This document shows positions 1-6,061 of a DNA stretch of 6,061 bases, piece after piece. The translations under genes were made by a program, and so were the position numbers. The first letter of the stretch is position 1, and every line of letters starts with the position of its first letter. The notes beneath the pieces were generated by a model. The model was not told where the DNA came from. It did no database searches and was given only the letters and a program-made list of their open reading frames with translations. Source of the stretch: Fodinibacter luteus. Its GTDB lineage: Bacteria; Actinomycetota; Actinomycetes; Actinomycetales; Dermatophilaceae. The stretch covers positions 1 to 6,061 of the forward strand of contig NZ_BAABGM010000021.1 in the NCBI RefSeq assembly GCF_039541575.1, given 5' to 3'.

Positions 1-84
1 GGGGCGGGGGGTGGGCGAGGCGGGGGGCGGCGGGGCGGGCGGTGGGCGGGCGCCGCGGGGGGACCGGGTGGGCTGGGAGGATGA
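1..84 (+). CDS. possible C-terminal tail of an upstream gene, Gly/Arg-rich (partial)
   Basis: Reading from base 1 there is an open frame that ends at a TGA at 82-84. It encodes a low-complexity tail made almost only of Gly, Arg and Ala, for example GGRGGRRGGR. If real, it would be the end of a + strand gene finishing four bases before the channel gene start, which would couple the two. RGG-like tails occur at the ends of some RNA-binding proteins such as DEAD-box helicases, but nothing here identifies the family. In sequence this G-rich almost any frame stays open, and third positions are not clearly biased, so it may equally be an untranslated leader. Confidence 0.2.
   Translation, partial: GAGGGRGGGRRGGRWAGAAGGPGGLGG
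75..80 (+). promoter_or_regulatory. ribosome binding site that decides the start of the channel gene
   Basis: GGGAGG lies eight bases before the GTG at 89. This is the only good Shine-Dalgarno match near the beginning of the frame. It favours GTG 89 over the earlier GTG codons at 11 and 68, which would add a glycine-rich stretch not expected in this membrane protein family. Confidence 0.7.
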
Positions 85-88
85 CCCG

Positions 89-754
89 GTGCTCACCGAC
101 ACCGCTTCGACGCAGCTCGTCCTCGACCTCGTCGGTGTCTTCGTCTTCGCCCTGTCCGGCGCCATCGTCGGTGTGCGCCGCGGCCTCGACCTGTTCGGCA
201 TCCTCGTCCTCGGGTGGGTGGCGGGGCTGGGCGGCGGGATCATCCGGGACGTCTTCCTCGGCATCACCCCGCCTGTCGGCGTGAGCGACTGGCGGCTCCT
301 CGCGGCGGCGGTCGTCGCGGGCCTCATCGTCTTCCTCCTCCACGGCACGTGGCAGGCGGCCGCCGAGCGCCACCCCGACGCACGGTGGCGGCGGGTGTCG
401 TTCACGGTGCGCATGCTCGACGCCGCGGGTCTGGCCGTGTTCGCCGTGAGTGGCGCCCTCGTCGCCCTCGGTGCCGAGGCCGGCGCGCTCGCCGCGGTGC
501 TCATCGGCGGCATCACCGGCATCGGTGGTGGGCTGCTGCGCGACGTGCTCACCGGGCAGGTGCCCGAGGTGCTGCGTCGCGAGCTGTACGCCGTGCCGGC
601 TCTCGCGGGCGCCGCCCTCGTCGTCGTGCTCCACGAGGCGGGCGCCCTCACGACCCTCACAGCGTGGATCGCGGTCGCGCTCGTCTTCGTGACCAGGGTC
701 GTCGCCGTCGTGCTCGACCTCAACGCCCCACGGGCGCTGCGCAGCGGCCCCTGA
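89..754 (+). CDS. TRIC-type cation channel / UPF0126 membrane protein (YadS/YicG-like)
   Basis: This 221-residue integral membrane protein belongs to the prokaryotic TRIC channel family (UPF0126; E. coli YadS and YicG are relatives of about 205 residues). Known members form trimeric monovalent-cation channels; the physiological role in bacteria is unclear. The sequence shows an internal duplication. Repeat one (about residues 10-86) has FALSGA at 20-25 and GGGIIRDVFLG at 48-58. Repeat two (about 109-182) has FAVSGA at 118-123 and GGGLLRDVLTG at 146-156. Each repeat holds three hydrophobic helices and a seventh helix follows at about 189-208, which is the TRIC topology. The glycine triplet followed by RDV in each repeat is the family hallmark. 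The GTG start has a good ribosome binding site. The gene converges on ligA and shares no operon partner within the window. Family assignment is secure; the exact ion and role are not visible. Confidence 0.9.
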   Translation: MLTDTASTQLVLDLVGVFVFALSGAIVGVRRGLDLFGILVLGWVAGLGGGIIRDVFLGITPPVGVSDWRLLAAAVVAGLIVFLLHGTWQAAAERHPDARWRRVSFTVRMLDAAGLAVFAVSGALVALGAEAGALAAVLIGGITGIGGGLLRDVLTGQVPEVLRRELYAVPALAGAALVVVLHEAGALTTLTAWIAVALVFVTRVVAVVLDLNAPRALRSGP

Positions 755-771
755 CGGCCCGGGACGGGTCA

Positions 772-788
772 GCCGTCCGCTGGACGGT
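772..788 (+). terminator. hairpin after the channel gene, terminator-like
   Basis: CCGTCC (773-778) and GGACGG (782-787) form a perfect six-base-pair stem with a three-base loop, extendable by one G-T pair, about 18 bases past the channel gene stop. No T-run follows, as is common in high-GC actinobacteria. A competing stem, GACGGC (753-758) with GCCGTC (772-777), starts at the stop codon. A terminator role is inferred from position only. Confidence 0.4.
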
Positions 789-829
789 CGTGCCGCCCGC
801 CGGGTGGGGCCGGGCGGCCGGCCAGTCAG

Positions 830-1065
830 CAGTCCGGGCTGCCGGCGGCTCCGGTCGGGCGGGCCGTCAGAGCGGACTGCCCGCTCGCTCGGGTGCGAGC
901 TGCCGGCCGGCCGGTCGGTCCGGACTGCCCGCCGCTCCGGGTGCGCGCTGCCGGCCCGGCGGTCGGGTCCGGACTGCCCGCCGCTCGGGTGCGAGCTGCC
1001 GGCCGGCCGGTCGGGTCCCGACTGCCCGCGGCTGCGAGCTGCCGACCGGTCAGTCCGGGCTGCCC
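830..1065. repeat. degenerate tandem repeat, unit about 48 bases
   Basis: Three nearly complete units lie head to tail at 873-920, 921-969 and 970-1017, each beginning CGGACTGCCCGC and passing through GGGTGCGAGCTGCCGGCC or a variant. The first and third differ only by two one-base indels. The middle one has one substitution, one extra base and a shuffled GGCC/CCGG block. A shortened fourth unit follows at 1018-1055, and the first ten bases of a fifth (CGGGCTGCCC, 1056-1065) fall in the last codons of ligA. A weaker copy starts near 830. GTCCGGAC palindromes mark two unit junctions (918-925 and 967-974), and CCGGCCGGCCGG is a perfect palindrome inside the first unit (903-914). The block fills most of the convergent gap between the channel gene and ligA. 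It looks like a minisatellite made by slippage. The palindromes could fold in either transcript and help end transcription. Confidence 0.75.
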
Positions 1066-3182
1066 GTCTCGAGGAGCCGGCGGAACCCTGCCTCGTCGAG
1101 GATCCGCAGGCCGAGCTCGCGGGCCTTGTCCTCCTTGGACCCCGCGTTCTCCCCGACGACGACGTAGTCGGTCTTCCTCGACACCGACCCGGAGGCCTTC
1201 CCCCCGTGGGCGAGGATCGCCTCCTTGGTCTCGTCGCGCGAGAAGCCCTCGAGCGAACCGGTGACGACGACGGTGAGGCCGGCCAGGGTCGGCTCGACGG
1301 CGTCGTCACGTTCGTCGACCATCCGCACCCCGTCGGCGGCCCAGCGGTCGACGATGGCCACGTGCCACTCGTTGCCCGGCCGGTCGAACCAGTCGCGCAC
1401 CGACTCGGCGATGACGGGGCCGACGCCCTCGACGCCGGACAGCTCGTCGACCGAGGCGGCACGCACGGCCTCCATCGACCCGAAGTGCTGGGCGATCGCG
1501 CGGGCGGCGGTGGGGCCGACGTGGCGGATCGACAGGGCCACGAGCACCCGCCACAGCGGCTGCTGCTTCGCGGCCTCGAGGTTGGCGACGAGCTTGTGGC
1601 CGTTGGCCGACAGCACCCGACCGTCGACGACGGCCCCCGGCGGGTCGGTGCGCTTGGCGGCCCGCGTGTACAGCGGCACCTTCGCGATGTCGTCGGCGGT
1701 GAGTGAGAACAGGGTCGACTCGTCGTGGAGCACCCCCGACTCGAGCAGGGCGATGGAGCCCTCCCAGCCCAGGGCCTCGATGTCGAACGCGCCGCGTGAG
1801 GCGAGCCCGAACAGCCGCTCGCGCAGCTGGCTCGGGCACGAACGCGCGTTCGGGCAACGGATGTCCTTGTCGCCCTCCCTCTCGTACGCGAGCTCGGTGC
1901 CGCACGCCGGGCAGCGCGTCGGCATCTCGAAGGCGCGCTCGGTGCCGTCGCGCAGGTCGACGACCGGGCCGAGGATCTCGGGGATGACGTCGCCCGCCTT
2001 GCGCAGCACGACCGTGTCGCCGATGAGGACGCCCTTGCGGCGGACCTCGTGGGCGTTGTGCAGGGTGGCCATCGAGACGGTCGACCCGGCGACGGTCACC
2101 GGCTCCATGACGCCGAAGGGGGTCACCCGGCCGGTGCGCCCGACGTTGACCTGGATGTCGAGCAGCCTGGTGTTGACCTCCTCGGGTGGGTACTTGAACG
2201 CGATGGCCCAGCGCGGGGCGCGGGACGTCGCCCCGAGCTGGCGCTGCACGCTCACCTCGTCGACCTTGACGACGACCCCGTCGATCTCGTGCTCGACGCT
2301 GTGCCGTCGTTCGCCGTAGCCGTCGACGAAGGCCTGCACCTCGTCGACGGTGTCGAGGACCCGGTAGTGGCTGCTGACCGGCATCCCCCACGCCTTGAGC
2401 AGCTCGTAGGCCTGACTCTGGGTCGCGACGTCGAGGCCGCGGCGGGCGCCGAGGCCGTGGACGAGCATGCGCAGCGGACGGGTCGCCGTGACCCGGGGGT
2501 CCTTCTGGCGCAGCGACCCCGCCGCGGCGTTGCGCGGGTTGGCGAACGGCGCCCTTCCGGCCTCGACGAGGCGGGCGTTGAGGTCGCCGAAGGCCTCGAT
2601 GGGGAAGAACACCTCGCCGCGGACCTCGACGAGCTCGGGCACGTCGTCGCCGGCGAGCTCGGTCGGGATGCCGTGGATCGTGCGGACGTTGAGCGTGACG
2701 TCCTCGCCGGTGCGGCCGTCGCCGCGGGTCAGGGCACGGGTGAGGCGGCCCCGCTCGTAGAGCAGGTTGACCGCGAGCCCGTCGATCTTGAGCTCGCACA
2801 GGTAGTGCAGGCTGGCTCCCCCGGCGTCGCGCTCGACGCGGGTGGCCCACGCGGACAGCTCGTCGGCGCTGAAGGCGTTGTCGAGGCTGAGCATGCGCTC
2901 GAGATGGTCGACCGCGGTGAAGTCGGTGGAGAACACCGCACCCCCGACCTGCTGGGTGGGGCTGTCGGGGGTTCGCAGGCCGGGGTGCGCGTCCTCGAGG
3001 TCGTTGAGGCGGCGCATGAGGGCGTCGTACTCGCCGTCGCTGATCGTCGGGGCATCGCGGACGTGGTAGGCGAACTGGTGCTCGCGGGCCTGCTCGGCGA
3101 GCGTGGTCCACTCGTGGCGGACGTCGTCGGGCACGACGTCGCTCGGCTGCTGCGCGGCGGGGTCGTTCGGCGTCTCGCTCAC
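1050..3182 (-). CDS. ligA: NAD-dependent DNA ligase LigA
   Basis: LigA (EC 6.5.1.2) seals nicks between Okazaki fragments and in repair, using NAD+ to adenylate itself. The 710-residue protein has the full family layout. An N-terminal Ia domain (about 20-80) contains YDALMRRL. The adenylation domain carries the catalytic lysine K132 in CELKIDG, then RGEVFF (188-193), NPRNAAAGSLRQ (215-226) and DGVVVKVD (301-308). The OB fold (about 325-400) ends in RKAGDVIPEI. A zinc finger follows with C424, C427, C443 and C449, then helix-hairpin-helix repeats (about 520-600) and a C-terminal BRCT domain (about 630-708). No key residue is missing, and length matches actinobacterial homologues of about 690-710 residues. 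I chose GTG 3182 because AGGA sits seven bases upstream and the protein then begins with a normal short leader. Longer in-frame extensions would run into the gdhA start. An ATG at the ribosome binding site is out of frame and stops after three codons. The gene is divergent from gdhA, and its last codons touch the tandem repeat. Confidence 0.97.
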   Translation of the reverse strand: MSETPNDPAAQQPSDVVPDDVRHEWTTLAEQAREHQFAYHVRDAPTISDGEYDALMRRLNDLEDAHPGLRTPDSPTQQVGGAVFSTDFTAVDHLERMLSLDNAFSADELSAWATRVERDAGGASLHYLCELKIDGLAVNLLYERGRLTRALTRGDGRTGEDVTLNVRTIHGIPTELAGDDVPELVEVRGEVFFPIEAFGDLNARLVEAGRAPFANPRNAAAGSLRQKDPRVTATRPLRMLVHGLGARRGLDVATQSQAYELLKAWGMPVSSHYRVLDTVDEVQAFVDGYGERRHSVEHEIDGVVVKVDEVSVQRQLGATSRAPRWAIAFKYPPEEVNTRLLDIQVNVGRTGRVTPFGVMEPVTVAGSTVSMATLHNAHEVRRKGVLIGDTVVLRKAGDVIPEILGPVVDLRDGTERAFEMPTRCPACGTELAYEREGDKDIRCPNARSCPSQLRERLFGLASRGAFDIEALGWEGSIALLESGVLHDESTLFSLTADDIAKVPLYTRAAKRTDPPGAVVDGRVLSANGHKLVANLEAAKQQPLWRVLVALSIRHVGPTAARAIAQHFGSMEAVRAASVDELSGVEGVGPVIAESVRDWFDRPGNEWHVAIVDRWAADGVRMVDERDDAVEPTLAGLTVVVTGSLEGFSRDETKEAILAHGGKASGSVSRKTDYVVVGENAGSKEDKARELGLRILDEAGFRRLLETGSPD

Positions 3183-3232
3183 GCGGCCATCCTGCCGCAG
3201 CGCACCGACGGTCACGATGACGAGGGCGAGGG

Positions 3233-3249
3233 ACCGCGCGAGGCGCGGT
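3233..3249. promoter_or_regulatory. perfect inverted repeat in the ligA-gdhA divergent gap
   Basis: ACCGCGC (3233-3239) is mirrored exactly by GCGCGGT (3243-3249) around a GAG centre. It lies in the 89 bases shared by the divergent starts of ligA and gdhA and ends 22 bases before the gdhA ATG. It could be an operator for a dimeric repressor or a hairpin in the gdhA leader that covers the approach to its weak ribosome binding site. I could not place convincing -35 and -10 boxes for either gene. The repeat is visible in the sequence; the function is inferred. Confidence 0.4.
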
Positions 3250-3271
3250 GGGGCGGTGCAAGAGTGAGCCC

Positions 3272-4624
3272 ATGACCGCAGCGCTCCATCCACGGGTCCA
3301 GCCCCACTTCGAGAAGGTCCTGTCGCGCAACCCCGGGGAGGTGGAGTTCCACCAGGCGGTCTACGAGGTCATGCTCAGCCTCACCCCGATGATCGGCACG
3401 CGGCCCGAGTACGCCCAGTGGTCGGTGTTGTCCCGCATGTGCGAGCCGGAGCGGCAGATCATCTTCCGGGTGCCCTGGGTCGACGACGAGGGGCGGGTGC
3501 AGATCAACCGCGGCTTCCGCGTGGAGTTCAACTCCGCGCTCGGGCCGTTCAAGGGCGGCCTGCGGTTCCACCCGAGCGTCAACCTTTCGATCATCAAGTT
3601 CCTCGGCTTCGAGCAGGTCTACAAGAACGCCCTGACCGGGATGCCGATCGGCGGCGGCAAGGGCGGCTCGGACTTCGACCCCAAGGGCCGCTCCGAAACC
3701 GAGGTCATGCGCTTCTGCCAGTCGTTCATGACCGAGCTGTACCGGCACATCGGTGAGTACACCGACGTGCCCGCCGGCGACATCGGGGTGGGTGGCCGCG
3801 AGATCGGCTACCTGTTCGGCCAGTACAAGCGGATCACGAACCGCTACGAGTCAGGGGTCCTCACCGGCAAGGGTCTCGCCGTCGGCGGCTCCCGGGTGCG
3901 TACCGAGGCCACCGGCTACGGCACGGTGTTCTTCGCCCAGGAGATGCTCGCCGCCGTCGGGGAGTCGCTCGACGGCAAGCGGGTCGTCGTCTCCGGCTCC
4001 GGCAACGTGGCGATCTACGCCATCGAGAAGGTGCGCCAGCTGGGGGGCACCGTGGTCGCGTGCTCGGACAGCGGCGGCTACGTCGTCGACGAGGCCGGCA
4101 TCGACCTCGACCTGCTCAAGGACGTCAAGGAGGTACGCCGGGGTCGGCTGACCGACTACGCGGACGCCCGGAGGGCCGGGGCACGCCACGTGTCGAACGG
4201 TTCCGTCTGGGACGTCCCGTGCCAGGTGGCCCTTCCGTGCGCCACCCAGAACGAGCTGCCGGAGAGCGGTGCCCGCGCCCTGCTGTCGAACGGGGTCGAG
4301 CTCGTGGCCGAGGGAGCCAACATGCCCTCGACGCCCGAGGCGGTCGCGATGTTCCAGGGGGCCGGAGTGCGGTACGCACCGGGCAAGGCGTCGAACGCCG
4401 GTGGCGTGGCCACCAGCGCACTGGAGATGCAGCAGAACGCGAGCCGCGACTCCTGGACCTTCGAGGACACCGAAGAGCGGCTCGAGGCGATCATGAGCTC
4501 GATCCACGCCCAGTGCGTCGAGACGGCGGAACGCTACGGAGACCCCGGTAACTACGTCATGGGCGCCAACCTCGCCGCCTATACGCGGGTCGCCGACGCG
4601 ATGGTCCTCCTGGGCGTGGTCTGA
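3272..4624 (+). CDS. gdhA: NADP-specific glutamate dehydrogenase (hexameric type)
   Basis: GdhA (EC 1.4.1.4) makes glutamate from 2-oxoglutarate and ammonium with NADPH, a cytosolic entry point of nitrogen into metabolism. The 450-residue protein matches E. coli GdhA (447 residues) along its whole length. The substrate domain has GPFKGGLRFHPSVN (91-104, with K94), the catalytic lysine K130 in PIGGGKGGSDFDP, and D170 in DVPAGDIGVGGRE. The nucleotide domain has SGSGNVAIYAIEK (241-253), and SDSGG (265-269) sits at the end of the second strand, where a serine rather than an acidic residue fits NADP use. ALPCATQNEL (319-328) and AEGANMP (346-352) complete the hallmark segments. ATG 3272 gives the family N-terminus; the upstream in-frame start adds eight unrelated residues. 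Its ribosome binding site is weak (AGAGTGAG), so leader structure may matter. It is divergent from ligA and convergent with the hydrolase, so it is probably transcribed alone. Confidence 0.97.
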   Translation: MTAALHPRVQPHFEKVLSRNPGEVEFHQAVYEVMLSLTPMIGTRPEYAQWSVLSRMCEPERQIIFRVPWVDDEGRVQINRGFRVEFNSALGPFKGGLRFHPSVNLSIIKFLGFEQVYKNALTGMPIGGGKGGSDFDPKGRSETEVMRFCQSFMTELYRHIGEYTDVPAGDIGVGGREIGYLFGQYKRITNRYESGVLTGKGLAVGGSRVRTEATGYGTVFFAQEMLAAVGESLDGKRVVVSGSGNVAIYAIEKVRQLGGTVVACSDSGGYVVDEAGIDLDLLKDVKEVRRGRLTDYADARRAGARHVSNGSVWDVPCQVALPCATQNELPESGARALLSNGVELVAEGANMPSTPEAVAMFQGAGVRYAPGKASNAGGVATSALEMQQNASRDSWTFEDTEERLEAIMSSIHAQCVETAERYGDPGNYVMGANLAAYTRVADAMVLLGVV

Positions 4625-4638
4625 CGCGGCAGGTGTCG

Positions 4639-4664
4639 TCGGGTCGGGACGCTCACCGACTCGG
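4639..4664 (+). terminator. hairpin after gdhA, terminator-like
   Basis: Bases 4639-4647 (TCGGGTCGG) pair with 4656-4664 (CCGACTCGG) as nine pairs, two of them G-U, around an eight-base loop, starting 14 bases past the gdhA stop. In the opposite transcript the two wobble pairs become A-C mismatches, so the fold favours the gdhA strand. There is no T-run. A terminator role is inferred. Confidence 0.4.
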
Positions 4665-4699
4665 ACTCGTCACGGTCCGGCTCGTCAGGGTCTGCTTCG

Positions 4700-5598
4700 T
4701 CACCTCCTCGCCGCGAGCAGTGTGCTTACCCGATCCGCGATATCGCGCCGGGCCGCGCGTCCCTCGGGTGCCGGCAGGAGGGGGTAGTCGTGGATGGCCC
4801 CGTGCTCGACGTGGAGGACGAACGGGACGTCCGACGGCATCCGGCGACCGAGCTCGCGGCAGTCGGGCAGCGTGATGTCGCGGGTGCCGACCCACACCTC
4901 GACCGGCGGGAGGCCGCTGAGGTCGCCGCGCAGGGGGCTCACCCGGGGGTCGTCCACCCCCAGCTCACCGGCCCATGACGTCGCGATGGGGTGCAGGCCG
5001 GCACGGGTGAGCCAGGGGTCGCGCGGCTCGACGGCATCGATCTCGGGGTTGTCCATCGTGAGGTCGACCCAGGGCGCGACGAGCAACAGCCCGGCGATGT
5101 GGGCCCGCGTCGCCGGGTCGGACTGCTGGGCCGCGACGAGGGCGAGGCCGCCGCCGGCCGAGTCGCCGGCCAGCACGCACGGACGCCCCGCGGCCGCCAG
5201 CGTGGCGACCACCTCGTCGACCAGGTGGACCGCGTCGAGGGCGGTGTGGTGCGGCGCCAAGCCGTAGATGGGGACGTGCACGTCGTACCCGGATCGCCGT
5301 GAGAGGTACGCGGCGAACTCCCACTGCTGCTCGACGATCTCGTTCGTGTACGCCCCACCGTGCAGGTAGACCACGACGCCGTTCCCGGATGCCGGGGCAC
5401 CGCGCCGCCGAGGACGTGCACGTCGCGCTCTCGCACCTGGTCGGTCGTGACCTCGCAGGTCGCGAGGGCGTCGCGCGGCGGGGTGGGCGGGCCCTTGACC
5501 GAGTGCAGGAACGCTGTGCCCGCCTCGGCCGTCGCGTAGCGCTTCTTGCGGGTCCAGCGCACGTAGAGGGCCACGGCACTCATCCGCCAGCTCGCCAC
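4700..5598 (-). pseudogene. alpha/beta-hydrolase (HSL / acetyl-hydrolase type), frameshifted
   Basis: This is a serine hydrolase of the alpha/beta-hydrolase fold-3 (hormone-sensitive-lipase-like) family, probably a carboxylesterase or acetyl-hydrolase of unknown substrate. The frame is broken. Codons from GTG 5598 encode a normal N-terminus (ASWRMSAVALYVRWTRKKRYAT) to about residue 70. The frame then changes within 5384-5396, and the rest lies one frame over, down to the stop at 4700-4702. Restoring one base in the C-run at 5384-5386 or the G-run at 5393-5396 joins the halves into a 299-residue protein of normal length. Its catalytic part is intact: oxyanion-hole HGGAY (80-84), nucleophile S147 in GDSAGG, acid D241 in VGTRD, and base H270 in GAIHDYP. 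GTG 5598 is preferred over ATG 5583 because GAGGAGG lies ten bases before it. Without the missing base, only the part from GTG 5374 (224 residues) could be made, and it has no clear ribosome binding site. A recent pseudogene or a sequencing error in a homopolymer are both possible. Confidence 0.8.
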
Positions 5599-5603
5599 GA
5601 CGA

Positions 5604-5615
5604 CCTCGCCTCCTC
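5604..5615 (-). promoter_or_regulatory. ribosome binding site of the hydrolase gene
   Basis: On the - strand GAGGAGG (5615-5609) is followed by CGAGG (5608-5604). These lie ten and five bases before GTG 5598. The other candidate start, ATG 5583, is 25 bases from the strong match, which is too far. Confidence 0.55.
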
Positions 5616-5712
5616 GACGCGGTCGGACCCTCGCCCCTGCGGTGAGATGTGGAGGGACAGGACCCGCCCCTGACGATGCCACGGATCCGCGGGCGACCGA
5701 GCGATGACCCGG

Positions 5713-5742
5713 AATCGACAGGATCGGGACCCGGACGGTCAA
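5713..5742 (-). promoter_or_regulatory. candidate promoter for the hydrolase gene
   Basis: On the - strand TTGACC (5742-5737) resembles a -35 box and is followed after 18 bases by TCGATT (5718-5713), a poor -10 box. It lies about 115 bases before the hydrolase start and after the stop of the edge gene. The -35 match is good and the -10 is weak, so this is tentative. Confidence 0.25.
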
Positions 5743-5745
5743 TGT

Positions 5746-5760
5746 TCGCCGTCGCGGCGG
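5746..5760 (-). terminator. small hairpin after the edge gene
   Basis: CGCCG (5747-5751) and CGGCG (5755-5759) form a five-pair stem with a three-base loop about 20 bases past the stop of the small acidic gene. The stem is short and has no T-run, so it could be chance in GC-rich DNA. If it does not stop transcription, the hydrolase could be read from the edge gene. Confidence 0.2.
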
Positions 5761-5780
5761 TGGCGAGGGCCGTGTGGGGT

Positions 5781-6061
5781 TCAGGCGACGCCGTCGAGGC
5801 TGGCCAGGTGCTGCGCCCAGAACTCGTCGGGCACGTCGTCGTGGTCGACCGCGTTCTCGTCGCCGTGCTCGTACAGGTCCAGCTCGTGCTCCGCCCAGGA
5901 CTGCTCGTGCGGGTCGTCGCCGGTGATCGCGGCGACGAGCTCGGCCAGTCGCTGCGGGGTCAGCGGTGGCGGGTCGTTGATCGCCTGCTCGACCCGCAAC
6001 CGTTCCAGGTGCCGGTCGTAGGACCCGTCGGTCAGGTCCCACACCACGTACCGGCCCCGCT
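5781..6061 (-). CDS. small acidic protein of unknown function, probably open at the window edge
   Basis: I do not recognise this protein. From GTG 6047 it has 88 residues, but the frame stays open to the window edge (RGRYVVWDLTDGSY) and no ribosome binding site precedes GTG 6047, so the true start may lie outside. The sequence has a basic, helix-prone stretch (SYDRHLERLRVEQAI), a proline-rich turn (NDPPPLTPQRLAEL) and a strongly acidic C-terminal half rich in Asp, Glu, His and Trp (HELDLYEHGDENAVDHDD) ending in a short helix. There is no signal peptide or membrane segment. Codons end mainly in G or C in this frame, as in the neighbouring genes, and the opposite frames give low-complexity Ser/Arg text, which supports this strand. 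It lies upstream of the hydrolase in the same orientation with about 180 bases between. A soluble cytosolic protein is likely; anything more would be a guess. Confidence 0.6.
   Translation of the reverse strand, partial: RGRYVVWDLTDGSYDRHLERLRVEQAINDPPPLTPQRLAELVAAITGDDPHEQSWAEHELDLYEHGDENAVDHDDVPDEFWAQHLASLDGVA

Noticed and set aside
804..1264. Open frames through the tandem repeat that would encode a repetitive Gly/Arg/Pro protein
   Set aside because: The unit is about a multiple of three and stop-free in several frames, so all of them look open. The one-base unit length differences shift the frame between copies, and the frames run into ligA antisense.
3211..3226. GTCAC followed six bases later by GAGGG, resembling half of an actinobacterial GlnR box before gdhA
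   Set aside because: The second half does not match GAAAC and the full two-part site is absent, so the resemblance is too weak to call.
1225..3275. Long open frames of 364 and 408 codons on the + strand, opposite ligA, and a 674-codon frame on its own strand
   Set aside because: They are frame shadows of ligA in high-GC DNA. Their translations are low-complexity or Arg/Ser/Gly-rich, while ligA itself matches its family from end to end.
4666..4704. Short repeated phrase CTCGTCA(C/G)GGTC, about 15 bases apart, between gdhA and the hydrolase
   Set aside because: Only two close copies and one poor one are present, built from common GC-rich words. This is likely chance or minor slippage.
5599..5780. 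Searched the gap between the edge gene and the hydrolase for a tRNA or attachment site, prompted by GGGGTTCA near 5777
   Set aside because: No cloverleaf arms or anticodon stem can be formed, and the phrase overlaps the stop of the edge gene.
4939..6042. A 367-codon - strand frame that spans the hydrolase start and the edge gene
   Set aside because: Only the part from about 5598 to 5385 is meaningful, as the hydrolase N-terminus. The upstream and downstream parts are Arg-rich shadow sequence.

Overview
The base composition is very GC-rich and codons end mostly in G or C. The protein sequences look actinobacterial, so the window most likely comes from a high-GC actinomycete, perhaps a soil or water relative of the Intrasporangiaceae. 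The family guess is an inference from style and not from a marker gene. The window reads as ordinary chromosome. I found no phage, transposon, CRISPR, toxin-antitoxin, RNA gene or gene cluster suggesting an undescribed system.

Layout, left to right. Bases 1-88 are an extremely G-rich leader that may hold the tail of an upstream gene. A seven-helix TRIC-type cation channel (UPF0126) follows on the + strand (89-754) with a hairpin just after its stop. It faces ligA, the NAD-dependent DNA ligase, on the - strand (1050-3182). The space between the two convergent genes is mostly a degenerate 48-base tandem repeat that runs up to, and slightly into, the end of ligA. An 89-base divergent gap with a perfect 7-base inverted repeat separates ligA from gdhA, the NADP-type glutamate dehydrogenase on the + strand (3272-4624), which ends with a hairpin that pairs well only in the + strand transcript. 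Facing gdhA is an alpha/beta-hydrolase (HSL/acetyl-hydrolase type) on the - strand (5598-4700). Its reading frame is broken by one base just before its oxyanion-hole motif. The right edge carries a small acidic protein of unknown function on the - strand (5781 to beyond 6061).

The genes do not form one pathway. LigA seals DNA in replication and repair, GdhA assimilates ammonium into glutamate, the TRIC protein is a membrane channel, and the hydrolase is probably a broken esterase of unknown substrate. Apart from the possible readthrough from the edge gene into the hydrolase, every neighbouring pair is convergent or divergent, so each gene is likely its own transcription unit. The observations most worth following up are the hydrolase frameshift, the tandem repeat after ligA, and the inverted repeat between ligA and gdhA.
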